From Dermacentor variabilis (lineage: Eukaryota > Arthropoda > Arachnida > Ixodida > Ixodidae), in assembly GCF_050947875.1 (NCBI RefSeq), contig NW_027460291.1:31061589-31125588 (forward strand): a stretch of 64,000 nucleotides of DNA, read 5' to 3'. Made by a program: the position numbers and the translations under genes. The notes under the pieces were generated by a model. That model was given only the letters and a program-made list of their open reading frames with translations, searched no databases and had not been told where the DNA came from. Position 1 is the first letter of the stretch. Each line of letters starts with the position of its first letter. Below are positions 33,771-44,833 of this stretch, one piece after another.

Positions 33771-34717
33771 ACCTAGTACGTTATGAAGTGTTGTTTATTA
33801 AAAGCACAGGTGGAGCATTAGAAGCAAGCAAGTAGCTTCTTCGCATCCACAGGGCTCTTCAGAGGGTGCGAATGATCGGTGTACAGCCTGCAGAGTGTGG
33901 CTACCTAAATGGCATAGCCTGCCGACCTACGCAAATTATCTTGTTTTATGTCCATACTATGCCTGCGGGGGTGGTTTTTAGTGTACGTTTGCTCCAATTT
34001 TATGTTTATGTGGGTGCATATGACGTTTTGAAATACTTGAGAAGTATACGAAAAATATTCGCATCAATCGATGCAAATATTTCGAACAAAAAATCGAATA
34101 TTGTCCTATTCGAGCAGAACACTGTTGGATTCGTTGTTCGAAAGTTGGGAGCATTCGCACACTCCTAGAGCGCAACACACTAGCCACTGAGCTGCCGCGG
34201 TGGGCGAATGTAACAACGCGATGCATGAAGTAGAAAATAGGCTAATCTTGCATGGTCACTTACTTTACTGCCATGGTTGCCTAGCCACCACATTCGTGCA
34301 TTGAATTGACGTTTACAACAATGTCTGCACACTTTAAAAGCCGCAAAAGTTATAGGCTTGTATTTCAATAAATGTGGCTTAGCATTTACAAAATATATAA
34401 TTTATGTTTGAGCACAATGACCTCTGGAAAACGAAAAACATGCGGAAAATTTCTTTGACGACGATGTTGCTAATTGTTGATCTCACATCTTAATAACCAA
34501 CAGAGCAAGTGAATCACATTCTCACGACATTGAACTTTGCCCTGTGCGTTTCTTGAACGAATTATAAAATTCAAGGGAGAGAAAGAGGGGGGGGGGGCAC
34601 TCAGTTATCTCTATGTGGATGAATGTGAATGCATCGCGACCACGTGACTCGAGCGCTACGTCAGCAGAAGCGTCGCTACGTCACGTGACCAACGGTGTTC
34701 GTCACAAGGTGCGCACA
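33771..34717. other. Unassigned sequence with a SINE head fragment
   Basis: Mostly A+T-rich with no recognised gene. A G run lies at 34589-34599. The region at 34640-34710 contains repeated GCTACGTCA words just before the T-arm minisatellite. Confidence 0.4.
34166..34206 (-). mobile_element. SINE tRNA-like head fragment
   Basis: On the minus strand CCACCGCGGCAGCTCAGTGG then CTAGTGTGTTGCGCTC reproduces the A-box region and start of a Ruka-type SINE. The B box and body are absent. Confidence 0.5.
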
Positions 34718-34860
34718 ACGCAAGTTCGTGGATTGGACTCCCACCAATGGTCGAGGATTCGACTCCCAAAAAAGGTCGTGGGTCCGACTCTCACGAAACG
34801 TCGAGGGTTCCACTCCCACCAAAGGTCATGGGTTCGAGTGCCTTAATTAACTCTATCCCA
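34718..34860 (+). repeat. 25-bp minisatellite of tRNA T-arm-like units, left block
   Basis: Units begin at about 34723, 34749, 34774, 34799 and 34824, with an exact 25-bp period after the first. The consensus is GGTCGTGGGTTCGACTCCCA followed by CCAAA. Each unit contains a GGGTTCGACTCCC-type palindrome. The last passes into CCTTAATTAACTCTATCCC, and a LINE starts there. Confidence 0.88.
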
Positions 34861-34861
34861 T

Positions 34862-37605
34862 GACATGATCAGAAACCTACATGCTGACACACAAGTTACA
34901 CTACTTACACTATTGAACACTATTTGGGCTGCGGGATACCTCGCATCCACATGGAAAGAAGCGATTGTGGTTCCTGTTCTGAAGCCGGCAAAAGACCCTT
35001 CCTTGGCAGCAAGTTATCGTGCGATAGCTCTTACAAATTGTCTGTGTAAGGTTTTTGAAAAAATGATTAATCGCAGACTCATACATTTCCTTGAACTCAA
35101 GAATATGCTCGATCCCTATCAGTGCAGCTTCAGACAAGGGCGGTCGACAACCGATCATCTTGTGCGCATTGAAGGATATATCCGCGATGCATTTGTACAC
35201 AAACAGTATTTCCTCTCGATATTCTTCGATATGGAGAAGGCATATGACACAACATGGCGATACGGTATCTTGCGAGACTTGTCGGGAATGGGCATCTGTG
35301 GAAATATGTTGAAAATATTTCAAAGCTATTTGTCGAATCGTATCTTCCGCGTTAAAATCGGCAGCGTATTATCGCGACCTTTTATACAAGAAACTGGTGT
35401 ACCCCAGGGAGGCGTACTCAGTTGCACACTCTTTATCGTTAAGATGAACACACTTCGTGCTTCTCTACCACCGGCCATTTTTTATTCCGTCTACGTGGAC
35501 GATATACAAATAGGTTACAAATCTTGCAACCTTACAGTGTGCGAAAAACAGGTACAGCAAGGCTTAAGCAAGGGGTCCAAGTGGGCAGACCAAAATGGAT
35601 TTAAAATCAACCCCCAAAAAAGCTCTTGCGTTCTCTTTACAAGAAAGAGATGCCTGGTCCCTGATTCTTGTGTAGAACTGGGTGGGCAACAAATTCCCTT
35701 CAACAAAGAGCACAAATTTATAGATGTTATTCTTGACTCCAGCCTCACTGTCATTTCACACATAAAATGCCTTAAAGCAAAATGTCTAAAAACTATGGAT
35801 TTACTTAAAATCCTATGCCACACAACATGGGGTAGTGATAGGAAGTGTTTACTGAATCTTTACAGGAGCCTAGTCCGATCACGGTTAGATTATGGTACCG
35901 TAGTCTATCACTCTGCCGCACCGAGCGCGCTTAAGATGTTAGACCCCGTTCATCATCTTTGTATCCGTCTGGCCACTGGCGCATTTAGAACAAGCCCTGT
36001 CGAAAGTCTATATGTAGAGACAGATGAGTGGTCACTCCATCTTCAGATAACATACATCAGCTTCACCTATTTTCTCAAAGTGCGCTCTAATAAAGAACAT
36101 CCGTATTTCACAACCGTTAACGACTTGACATGTGAAACACCTTTTCATAATAGACCCTCTATGAGACTTCCTTTGTCACTGCGTGCAAGAGATCTTAGCG
36201 AAGAAATGGATGTCCCAATTCTCAAACATCGCTTAATGCCTCCAGCTAAGCTACCACCGCCCTGGGAGTGGCAGGTGATAGACTGTGATCTATCCTTTGT
36301 AGAGGTCACAAAGCACGCTCCTGACCTCTAAATTCCTATGCATTTCCGTGAACTTCAATCGAAGTACTGCTGTTCCGAATTCTACACAGACGCGTCAAAA
36401 TCACATTCTAGTGTATCTTATGCTGCTGTTGGTCCCTCTTTTTCTAAATCTGATGTATTGAACCCCTTAACGAGTATCTTCACTGCAGAAGCCTATGCTG
36501 TACTGTCTGCAGTAAAACATATAAAGAAATTAAAACTTGACAGAGCAATAATATTCACAGACTCGTTAGGTCTTGTAAAGGCGCTGAATTCTTTGCAAAA
36601 GTTCACAAATCCTGTTTTAATTGAACTTTACTCATTCTTATGCGGTATTTATTTATCATATAGACATGTTGTAATATGCTAGGTACCTGGCCATAGAGTC
36701 ATCGACGGTAATGCACTAGCTGACAAAATGGCCACATCACTCACATCAGTAACCACTTTTTCTACGGCTGCTGTCCCTGTCACAGATATCAAGCCTTTCT
36801 TAAGAAAAAAACTGCGACAACACTGAAAACGCATGTCGAACGCAGAAACAAATAACAAATTGCATGTGATGAAGCCGCAGTTAGGTACTTGGCCCTCCCC
36901 AACAAAATCTCGGCGAACAGATGTCCTATTCTGTCGTCTCAGAATAGGACACACATTAGGGACCCATCACTTCCTACTTACTGGAAGTGAACCTCCAACC
37001 TGTAGTAGATGCGGTGAGAAGCTGACCATCCTCCATGTGCTACTGGAGTATCGGGAAACCGAAACGGAGAGAAAGAAACATTTTCCGCCTGGATACCATT
37101 ATTACATCCCTCTACACCCGGCTATGTTTCTTGGTAAGGAACCGCTTTTTAACACCAAGGCAGTCCTCAACTTCCTAAATGATGTCGTTCTACATGTTAT
37201 AAGCCCATTAAATTCGTAAAGCATCCTCACTCCAGAGGATGCCACTGCGATAAATGTTTTGCATAGCACGTGCCTCCGGGCCCTTGTGTTTTAAGGGTTC
37301 TAAGGAGGCAGTAGTGCTCTAGCATTTCTTACAACCTGATATATTTTACACATCGCATCATTCTTCCGAAGTGGATCTTAATGTTCATAGTACACGCCAT
37401 ACGTCATCGCCATATTCTTATACTGATTTTACGCACTTTAGAGCGACTGTTTTTAACGCCCCTTTACAGCCACGTCACACCAACTTCATAGAAATCATAA
37501 TTACACGGCAAACTCATTACCACAGACATGGCGCTCTTTGGTCATACTTGGCCCTTGTGCCATTAAACATCAAACATTCATTAAACTCTATCTCAATTAA
37601 CTCTA
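34862..37605 (+). mobile_element. RNase H LINE inserted in the T-arm minisatellite
   Basis: 5'-truncated LINE with RT, RNase H and a C-terminal Cys motif, then a 3' untranslated part that ends near the repeated CATTAAA/CATCAAA words (37560-37585). The minisatellite lies on both sides. AACTCTATCCC on the left (34849-34859) and AACTCTATCTC on the right (about 37584-37594) may be the target duplication. Confidence 0.8.
34865..37219 (+). pseudogene. LINE RT-RNase H in one frame with three stops
   Basis: A single frame of about 785 codons is interrupted only by stops at 36329-36331, 36680-36682 and about 36824-36826. RT motifs: WKEAIVVPVLKPAKDPSLA, GFRQGRSTTDH-like CSFRQGRSTTDH, FDMEKAYDTTW (palm A), GVPQGGVLSCTLF and VYVDDIQIGY (palm C), all intact. 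RNase H: FYTDASKS, TAEAYAVLSAV, IFTDSLGLVKAL, and VPGHRVIDGNALADKM right after the second stop. C-terminus: CSRCGEKLTILHVLLEY, a C-x2-C-type motif. The second stop occupies the Trp of W-x-P-G-H and the third precedes K-R, so both probably arose from TGG by G-to-A change. Endonuclease and N-terminal RT are missing. It resembles I-type LINEs. Confidence 0.88.
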
Positions 37606-37624
37606 CATTGAGTAACTTCCCTTA

Positions 37625-37805
37625 ATGAACACCAAAAGTCGTGAGTTCGAGTGCCCTAATCAACGATGTACCCTAATCAACGATGTCTTAATTAACTGTG
37701 CCTTAATTACCTTAACCTCAATTAACACCAAAGTTCGTGGCTTTAACTCCCATCAATAGTCGTGGGTTCGACTCCCACCAATGGTCAAGGGTTCGATAAC
37801 TTTGG
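37625..37805 (+). repeat. T-arm-like minisatellite, right block
   Basis: Continues the same repeat beyond the LINE: AGTCGTGAGTTCGAGTGCCC, several CTTAATTAAC and CTAATCAACGATGT variants, then AGTCGTGGGTTCGACTCCCA (37759-37778) and a degraded unit to about 37800. The best unit folds as a 5-bp stem GTGGG/CCCAC (37762-37766 and 37774-37778) with loop TTCGACT. Confidence 0.82.
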
Positions 37806-38340
37806 TCACGCTAACGCCGACAACTACGCCGGATTTTGCGTCTCATGAGCCATATTATGCTTTCGGATTAATATGCGTGCTTAGGCGAGGCAGTTGCACT
37901 GTGACTAAAGCACGCACGCAATGAAGTCAATAAATGCATGGCTACGAATCGTGTTCCCACCGCCATCGTACGACTCAAGCAGGACGACACTTTAGTCTCA
38001 AATATTTCAGCACCAAAGCTTGTGCGGGCGCTACACGACGGCCAATGCGTGGCTTGTGCTCGTTACATGATGTACAGTAGGCAAAGTTACTACTGGATAT
38101 AGCACAGTGGTTGCTTTAAATAGCAAGGAAGGGGACATCTATGTTTAGCCAACTAAGCTGCATTAGTCAACAAGTGGTCACACAAGCGTTGAACGCAGTA
38201 AGGAGTTGCTCTCGTGGTCACCGAGAGCGTGCACGCTGCTAACGTGCAGCAGCAGAGCGCCGTCACACGAATGCGGCTCCAGTCAGCGCTATGAACCGCT
38301 ATAGACGCTCCGCAGTGGAATTCAAATCCCCAAGAGCAGG
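37806..38340. other. Unassigned sequence
   Basis: No gene or terminal repeat recognised. It lies between the minisatellite and an LTR-like segment. Confidence 0.4.
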
Positions 38341-38800
38341 TGACAAACACAAGGACGAAGTTTTATTGCACTTATTCTGCTCCCGGCAGTCGCCCAACCA
38401 CCGTCGTCGCTGACCTTCGCATTCAGTGGTTTATGCAGCCCCCCCCCCTAACACCCCCCAGCAGGAACCCTCCGAAAGAAAATCCCTAAATACCCCCTTG
38501 CTTTCTCTTGTGCAAGAGATATTGCCCAAATGCGGAGAATTTGGGGACATACATAAGGACAAAAAATTCTCTGACGATTACGATACTATACCTAATAAGA
38601 AATTTGAACGCAGTTCTATACATGTTTTCATTTCGCGATATATTGAAGCAAATAATTTGAGAGAGAAATTCTAATCTGCGGGTCATGAGCGCCGGTTTTT
38701 TATACATGACTCGTCGAAGGTTCCAGTGTAATCGCTGGTGTCGCTCGGCTTCCAGAAGTATTACACAATTCGCGTCAAGCATACAATCAGATTTAAAAAA
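38341..38800 (-). mobile_element. LTR related to the 420-bp solo LTRs
   Basis: The part at 38680-38800 aligns with the corresponding part of the LTR copies at 3000 and 43005: GCGGGTCA...GGCTTTTATAC-like, GTCGAATGTTCCAG-like, ATTCGCGTCA. It keeps a TATA box on the minus strand (complement of TTTTTATA at 38696-38703) and an AATAAA signal (complement near 38361). The remainder is different, and its right end is not defined, so it is a diverged or truncated relative. Confidence 0.5.
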
Positions 38801-39734
38801 AATCGCGAACCACGAGAATCGAAACAAGCGCGAACGAGACCAAACCAAGCAAACCAAACAAGCGCGAACGAGAGCTGAGGCGAGCGCACGATAGTACGAA
38901 ACTAGCGGTGCGGCTGAGGCGAGATACGAGTGCGCATCGTGCGGTCGGGCGTGTCCGCATGAAACCACTTTTCCGCGGGCGCGTCTCTGAAGTGGCCGCT
39001 CTCATTGGTATCCGCCGTTCGCGGCTCGCGTCTTTCATCGGGCGCTGCGTGTTCGCTCTTTCATATTTCGCCGTTGTGCTCGTTCGCTCAGTTACGCTGC
39101 CGACGCCGACGCTCGCCGCAGGAGCGGGCCGTTAAGAGCTGAGCTCAGAAAACAAACTTCAAGGACGCTTAAGCTTCGCCTTTAAGAGAGGAACGTGATA
39201 GCGTTATTGGGCCCCGCTGACGCCGACACCGGATATTCTGCGACACGGGGCCCGATAGAAGAACAATGGTGGGCCGATCTGGGCGGCTGTTCAGGGCAGA
39301 GCAAGGGCTCAAACCCACTCAGGCAGAGGCTACAAGCAGTGACTCATCAATGATTTATACCCCTGTAAGCAAGGAAAAATGAATTTCTGCTTGAGTTTCC
39401 GAGTAATAAAATCATGTTTTTCTTATATGTTCAAATTAATTTCTCGTATATTCAAATTACAATCCGACGCTATGGTGTCTGTAGGTTTTATGTGTAAGTC
39501 GGACTTCATGAATATGCCGACGCATTTTCTTGTGCGCGCGTGACACCATGCTTGTTAATTTAGTTAGTAAGCGAATGTTTATACTGCCGATAAAGCTATC
39601 CTTACTTCGTATGGCTACCTACTAATTTGCTGTCGCAATCGATGCTTCGCCATTCGGGAGAAACTGCGACTTTTAGTGGCACGAGCATTGAGTGACACAC
39701 TTGATTCTTCAGCAGCACTTCCGGCTCCCCTGCT
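38801..39734. other. Unassigned sequence
   Basis: G+C-rich to about 39140, then A+T-rich. A palindromic TTAAGCTTCGCCTTTAA word is at 39171-39187. Two overlapping frames (38793-39038 minus and 38908-39135 plus) lack any family feature. Confidence 0.4.
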
Positions 39735-40068
39735 GAGATGACCGGGGAGAAATTCAAAATAAATCAGAAAAAAACAGAAAAACAATAGTGCAGTACAAAA
39801 TTTATGAATTTCATTATAGATATAATATCAGAGCATAGTTTTAGTTAGGAGTTGAGTTACTTAAGTGTCTGGAATAACTAGAATTAATTAGAAATCACTG
39901 AGACGACCGGGGAGGAAATTCAAAATAAATCAGAAAAAATAGAAAAATAGTGCAGTACCAAATTCATAAATTTTATTATAGATATGATATCAGAGCATAA
40001 GTTCAGTTACGAGTTGAGCTATTGAAGTGTCTAGAATAATTAGAATTAATTATAAATGACTGATTACC
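39735..40068. repeat. Tandem dimer of a 165-bp A+T-rich unit
   Basis: ACCGGGGAG occurs at 39741 and again at 39906. The 165-bp units are similar throughout, with AAATTCAAAATAAATCAGAA, GTGCAGTAC, ATTATAGATAT and TAGAATTAATTA in the same order in both. Only two copies are present, so it is a duplication or a small satellite block. Confidence 0.92.
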
Positions 40069-41185
40069 GCACACCAAAGCATAGAATCGTAAATTCTAGA
40101 GACCCGCCACGTGAGCCCGATTTTGGCAAAATTCCTGGAAACCCGACAGTGGAAAGCGGGAGTAACTACGTCACACACAAGAAGGTGACATGGCATTTAA
40201 CCTGCTTATTAATGGAAAACAGTGGCTTCCGAGTTCGGGTCGTGCGTTGCGTTCGCCTATAAAGTTAGCCTAAACAACACCAACGCCGAGGTGCGAGTGC
40301 CGCTGAGAGACACCTAAATCAAAGATTATGGTCACTTACCATTTTTTAATATTATGTTTTTATGCCTTTAACGATGCGTTCTAGCGTATTTAGATGTTTG
40401 TCTGTTGCAATAATAAATTAGTTGATAGCGCAACGCGTCGTTTTTCATGTGCCTGCACCTGTGTTCATGTATTGAGCGCTGTTTCCACGTTAATATAAAT
40501 AACCAACTAGTCGATGCTTTCACGTTAATTAACCCCATATAGCTAGTCCTACTTCAGTATTTGTATATCGGAGCAGTAGTTCGTACAGCCCTCAATTCGG
40601 ACCGAGACGCTCGGCGAAGACATCGAGTAACCCACGATGATGCTGGTCACACATACAGCTGATTACAAGGAAAGACATACAGCTGATGCCTTCCAAGGGA
40701 CAGCAGTGAGATCCTAGGGATATTGAATGGACATCCACTGAAAGGATATGGATAATTTAGGGATATGTCACATACGTCCTGCGGGCGTCCCTCACAAGAT
40801 TGCTTGGCCGCACTTTCTGTGTTCTTTTAGAAGTTTTCAATGTAAACTATATCAAAAAATTCGCAAAGTACGACTACACACGAGCTGCCGACATGATAGC
40901 ATCGGATTGTAATTCCAATCTGAGAGAAAACATAATTTTCTTTCGAGTAAACACAAAGACAAACCCTCTTGGAGGACAAATATTCCCTTGTAAGCCGATA
41001 AACTTCCATATGCGATATCCTTGGGATCTCCGTGGTAGGATATGCGAAACTCGATGTCCAGTTTCTTTCCGAAATGGGGCACATACATTGGGGCGTGATT
41101 TGGATGTCCTACGGACGAAGCGTTTTCACTGTGGGAATCTACAGATAAAGCAGAAGTGCAATAATTATTGCTCTCTCTCTCACTC

Positions 41186-41189
<4 letters not shown>
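40069..41189. other. Unassigned sequence
   Basis: No recognised gene. A 176-codon plus frame (40800-41330) runs into the TA repeat and the start of the second RTE copy and is not a credible gene. Confidence 0.4.

Positions 41190-41226
<37 letters not shown>
41190..41226. repeat. (TA)n microsatellite
   Basis: About 18 TA units preceded by CT-rich repeats (41171-41189), immediately upstream of the second RTE copy. Confidence 0.95.
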
Positions 41227-41228
<2 letters not shown>

Positions 41229-42920
41229 TCTCAGGAATGTAGGAAACCTAAAAGCAGTGAAGAAGAAACTAGGAATAGGCAAGAATCAGATGTATGCGTT
41301 AAGCGACAAAGCCCGCGATATCATTACTAACATGGATGAGATAGTTCAAGTGCCTGAAGAGTTCTATAGAAATTTATACAATACCAGTGGCACCCACGAC
41401 GATAATGGATGAAAGAATAGTCTATAGGAATTCGACATCCCACAAGTAACGCCGAAAGAAGTAAAGAAAGCCTTGGGAGCTATGCAAAGGGGGAAGGTTG
41501 GGGAGGATCAGGTAAGAGCAGATTTGCTGAAGGATGGTGGGCAGATTGTTCTAGAAAAACTGGCCACCCTTATACGCAATGCCTCATGAACTCGAGCGTA
41601 CTGGAATCCTGGAAGAACGCCAACATAATCCTAATCCATAAGAAAAGGGACGCCAAAGACTTGAAAAATTATAGACCGGTCAGCTTACTGTCCGTTGCCT
41701 ACAAAATATTTACTAAGGTAATCGCAAATAGAATCAGAAACACCTTAGACTTCTGTCAAACAAAGGACCATGCAGGATTTCGTAAAGGCTACTAAACAAT
41801 AGACCATATTCACACTATCAATCAGGTGATAGAGAAATGTGCGCAATATAACCAATCCTTATATATAGCTTTCATTGATTACGAGAAAGCGTTTGATTCA
41901 GTCCAAACCTCAGCAGTCATGGAGGCAATACGGAATCAGGGTGTAGGCGAGCCGCATGTAAAAATATTGAAAGATGTCTATAGCGGCTCCACAGCCACCG
42001 TAGTCCTCCATAAATGAAGCAACAAAATCCCAATAAAGAAGGGCGTCAGGCAGGGAGATACGATCTCTTCAATGCTATTCACAGCGTGTTTACAGGAGGT
42101 ATTCAGAGACCTGGATTGGGAACAATTGTGGATAAGAGTTAATGAAAAATTCCTTAGTAACTTGGGATTCGTTGATGATATTGCCTTGCTTAGTAACTCA
42201 GAGGACCAATTTCAATGCATGCTCACTGACCTGGACAGACAAAGCAGAAGGGTGGGCGTAAAAATTAATCTGCAGAAAACTAAAGTAATGTTTAACAGTC
42301 TCGGAAGAGAACAGCAGTTTACAATAGGTAGCGAGGCACTGGAAGTGTTATGGGAATACATCTACTTAGGGCAGGTAGTGACCGCGGATCCGGATCATGA
42401 GACTGAAATAATCAGAAGAATAAGAATGGGGGCTGGGGTATTTGGCAGGCATTCTGAGATCATGAACAGCAGGCTGCCACTATCCCTCAAGAGAAAACTG
42501 TATAACAGCTGTGTCTTACCAGTACTCACCTGCGGGGCAGAAACCTGGAGGCCTACTAAAAGGGTTCTACTTAAATTGAGGACGACGCAACGAGCTATGG
42601 AAAGAAGAATGGTGGGTGTAACGTTAAGGGATAAGAAAAGAGCAGATTGGGTGAGGATATAAACGCGAGTTAATGACATCTTAGTTGAAATCAAGAAAAG
42701 AAATGGGCATGGGCAGGACGTGTAATGAGGAGGGAAGATAACCGATGGTCAATAAGGGTTACTGACTGGATTCCATGGGAAGGGAAGCGTAGCAGGGGTC
42801 GGCAGAAAGTTAGGTGGGCGGAAGAGATTAAGAAGTTGGCAGGGACAACATGGCCACAATTAGTACATGATCGGGGTAGTTGGAGAAGTATGGGAGAGGC
42901 CTTTGCCCTGCAGCGGGCAT
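41227..42920 (+). pseudogene. RTE RT with intact catalytic motifs but several stops
   Basis: The linker reads AVKKKLGIGKNQMYALSDKA. RT motifs include KNYRPVSLLSVAYKIFTKVI, then FIDYEKAFDSVQ (palm A, Asp kept), KGVRQGDTISSMLFTACLQE and GFVDDIALLSNS (palm C, kept). The C-terminal parts are RRIRMGAGVFGRHSEIMN, SCVLPVLTCGAETW and RSRGRQKVRWAEEIKKLAG. In-frame stops lie after AGFRKGY (41794), after VVLHK (42015) and at 42660, with a frameshift near 42710. RTE proteins reverse-transcribe their own RNA at a nicked genomic site; this copy cannot. It is younger or better kept than copy 1, whose catalytic residues are gone. Confidence 0.88.
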
Positions 42921-42958
42921 AACCAGGCTGATGATGATGATGATGATGATGATGATAA
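41227..42958 (+). mobile_element. RTE-type LINE, copy 2, 5'-truncated
   Basis: Contains the endonuclease-RT linker, RT and C-terminal region, and ends in a (GAT)n tail at 42928-42957. It starts further upstream in the element than copy 1. The flank after the tail is GACGTAGTCATTACAAG, the first unit of the adjacent satellite. Confidence 0.9.
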
Positions 42959-42960
42959 TA

Positions 42961-43004
42961 ATGACGTAGTCATTACAAGCCGTCGTTAGACATGGTTGTC
43001 ATAT
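42961..43004. repeat. Satellite unit left of the solo LTR
   Basis: GTAGTCATTACAAGCCGTCG then TTAGACATGGTTGTC matches part of the unit of the array at 43425-44010. It is separated from that array by the solo LTR. Confidence 0.85.
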
Positions 43005-43424
43005 TGTGACGTGGTGGTGACGTTGAATAACACAGTAGCAATACTGTGAAAGGCAAAAACTAGCTTTTATTGGGTGAACCTGTGCCCACAAAACAGGCTA
43101 CACTTAAAGCGCAACGAGAGCGGCGAACACAGACGGCGATCGTCGAAAATCTGATCAGCGGGTCAAGCGCGTCGGCTTTTATACATCAGTCGTCGAATGT
43201 TCCAGACTAATCGTTCGGACCCGCGTGTCTTCCACAAAGTTCTACACCATTCGCGTCACGCGATGAAATCAGATAACACAAGGTTCGGCGACAACAGACA
43301 GCCGAGTAGAAGCATCGATAACTTTCCAGAAACTTCGGATACATGCAGGCGCGTCCCGCGCTGTGCGATTACATTTGTTGGGCGGCGAAATGTGGTCACC
43401 CGATAATGATAAGTACGCGTGTCA
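43005..43424 (-). mobile_element. Solo LTR, copy B (Ty3/Gypsy-type)
   Basis: The 420-bp TG...CA unit is flanked by ATAT on both sides (43001-43004 and 43425-43428). It is near-identical in layout to copy A. On the minus strand it has a good TATA box (TATAAAAG, complement at about 43175-43182), an AATAAA signal, and the terminal similarity TGACACG...CGTCACA. Deleting the LTR and one ATAT restores a normal unit of the surrounding satellite, which proves the insertion. Promoter function is inference. Confidence 0.88.
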
Positions 43425-44010
43425 ATATCATAGTCATCACTAGTAATTACAAGTCATTTCAGTCATTATTAGTCATTACTGGTCATTACTAAGCATCTTT
43501 AGACATTTCTAATCAATTGTGATCGTTACAATTTATCGTTAGACATATTGGTAATATCGTAGTCATTAGTAGTCATTACAAGTCATTTCAGTCAGTATTA
43601 GTCATTACTGGTCATTACTAAGCATCTTTAGTCATTTCTAATCAATTTTAGTCTTTACAAGTTGTCCTTAGACATATGGGTCATTTCATAGCCATTACTA
43701 ATCATTACAAGTCATTTCAGTCATTACTGCTCACTAGTAAGTATTTTTAGTGCTTTGTAATCAATTGTGGTCACTGCAATCCGTCGTTTGAGATATTGGT
43801 CATTTCTTAGTCATTAGTCGTCATTACAAGTCAGTAGTAGTCAGTACAAGTCATTACTACTCATTACGAGACATTTCTAGCCATTTCTAATCAATTGTGG
43901 TCATTACGAGCCGTGGTTAGACATATTGGTCCTTTCGTAGTCATTAGTAGCCATTACAAGTCATTAGTAGTGATTATTAGTCATTAGTAGTCATTATTAA
44001 CCTCTACCAA
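43425..44010. repeat. Higher-order satellite of AGTCATTAC-type subunits
   Basis: About five units of roughly 118-130 bp start near 43427, 43556, 43684, 43802 and 43932. Each is built of variants of a 10-11-bp word (TAGTCATTACA, CAGTCATTA). Each also carries CATTTCTAATCAATT and a TTAGACATAT-type word, which fix the higher-order period. No coding potential. Confidence 0.9.
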
Positions 44011-44739
44011 TCTCTATTATAACGTTATCATTCACCAACTGTCACTATAAATCTTTTTTTCCTTCTTTAATGTCTTCATATGGCGTGATGACGCTTCGAC
44101 GGACACTCCGCCGGTCAGGTCTGTCGACAAACTTCACCATAAGCCCAGAAAGGCTTTCGCCTTAAGAAACAGCCGGCCGAGATCCACGTTGTGTAAACGT
44201 TGGTCGGCTCCCGCCTTCATCCGTGTGTTTGGGCTCCGCTGCAAGGGACATCATCTACCCGGCCGCTTCACGTGATGAGGGACCCTGAAAAACCGCGCGC
44301 CAGACCATTCCGTTGTCATGGCTCATTAGCCTCTTGGTGGGATAAAGCCTCACACTGGGTCCCATATATAGGTCCTTGATCGGCAACCCAGATGTTTCGC
44401 GAAACACCAGAGTCGATAGAGGAGCCGCTGTATACACGCATAGAACATCAAATGCGTGTGACTGACGTTGGCCTCTCTGTACATTTATTCTTGGTCATAC
44501 AAGCGTGCTATTGAAATGGCTCAGTGATATGGTTGGCCTGTCGAGGTTCCACGACCGTTTCTGTAATTCACCGCCGTGCGATGTCCATCGGGGTGCGCGT
44601 ATCGTCATTGAAACTTTGTCTTGGCGCTTTATCTTGGTGCTCAAGTGCTGGAAAGCCTGGACTAATTCCCGGCCTTCTGCAGTCGGCGGCAGATTTTTGC
44701 CATAGCCTGATGTTTATTCTCTGCACAGGTAGAGTTCTT
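44011..44739. other. Upstream flank, possibly 5' untranslated part of a CR1-like LINE
   Basis: No gene recognised. A stem-loop-like segment near 44172-44215 contains AACGTTGGTCGGCTCC, similar to the AACGTTGGCTCC of the Penelope-like motif at 17510. The part closest to 44740 may be the LINE 5' untranslated region, but the boundary is not visible. Confidence 0.4.
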
Positions 44740-44833
44740 TACTGTACTTTGTTTTTAGTTTCCTAGTTGTTGTTGTTTTTTTTTTGCCGCCGATTGCTGA
44801 CTGACGAGTGTTAGTGTGTATTGTTGCGCTGTT

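Noticed and set aside
34718..34860. Possible CRISPR-like array (regular 25-bp spacing)
   Set aside because: There are no unique spacers between repeats, units diverge gradually, and the surroundings are eukaryotic retroelements. It is a minisatellite.
40800..41330. 176-codon plus ORF
   Set aside because: It runs through CT and TA microsatellites into the RTE linker in a frame that does not match RTE coding.
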